12,039 bases of DNA, from NCBI GenBank assembly GCA_026770585.1, contig MU646634.1:416733-428771 (forward strand), given 5' to 3'. This document shows positions 11,994 through 12,039 of this stretch, in pieces. The notes beneath the pieces are model-generated. The model saw only the letters and a list, made by a program, of their open reading frames with translations. It did not search any database and was not told the origin of the DNA. Position 1 is the first letter of the stretch. Each line of letters begins with the position of its first letter. Origin of the DNA: Baffinella frigidus (taxonomy: Eukaryota > Cryptophyceae > Cryptomonadales > Baffinellaceae). The position numbers were made by a program, and so were the translations under genes.

Positions 11994-12039
11994 ACAGGGT
12001 TTCGGGTTTCGGGTGAACAGTTTTTCCCGGTGTCGGGGA
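11994..12039. repeat. TTTCGGG units at the window edge
   Basis: Two to three gggtttcgggt units and a gtgaacagtttttcccggtg stretch. This is probably intron sequence of the minus-strand gene; nothing else is visible. Confidence 0.6.

Noticed and set aside
1-12039. tRNA, rRNA or spliced-leader RNA genes
   Set aside because: I looked for conserved tRNA box motifs and a dinoflagellate-like spliced leader and saw none I could support; a covariance-model search would be decisive.

Overview
The window looks like nuclear DNA of a eukaryotic, probably unicellular photosynthetic organism. Evidence: long interstitial arrays of CCCTAAA/TTTAGGG (the plant and algal type of telomere repeat), short exons bounded by GT...AG with long repeat-filled introns, many small non-coding inverted-repeat transposons, and no bacterial-style operons or long ORFs. 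A dinoflagellate (Suessiales/Symbiodiniaceae type) is my first guess and a green alga or chromerid the alternative. This rests on repeat style, not on a recognised gene.

I infer the 3' parts of two genes that converge tail to tail. The plus-strand gene has candidate exons at 523-581, 2787-2886 and 4290-4360 (stop). Their phases agree (0 to 0, then 1 to 1). The minus-strand gene has exons at 11896-11993 (5' edge unresolved), a 54-nt exon present in two intact copies (11033-11086 and 10576-10629), 9142-9252, and a terminal exon at 7574-7712. All its inferred introns are phase 2, so the reading frame is continuous. I recognise neither protein.

Layout: 1-104 TA/TATG microsatellite; 105-2786 introns of the plus gene, filled with approx. 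115-bp repeats carrying exon-end copies and then a 20-21-bp GC-rich minisatellite; 2887-4289 an intron with exact 242-bp tandem repeats and CCCTAAA arrays; 4361-7573 an intergenic region that is mostly small inverted-repeat elements of several families (A, B, C, F, G and others); 7713-12039 introns of the minus gene, filled with GGGTTTA/GTAGGGT/GGGGTTT arrays and exon fragments.

The most striking feature is that almost every exon is accompanied by partial copies of itself inside the adjoining repeats. Copies of an exon's 5' part, with its acceptor, lie upstream of the full exon. Copies of its 3' part, with its donor, lie downstream. This is what repeated tandem duplication with one breakpoint inside the exon would give, and it leaves arrays of decoy splice sites. 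The telomere-like repeats have CCCTAAA on the sense strand of both opposed genes. Several small transposons show clear target-site duplications, including one nested insertion, one insertion that reset a stop codon, and one 104-bp element with splice-like ends.
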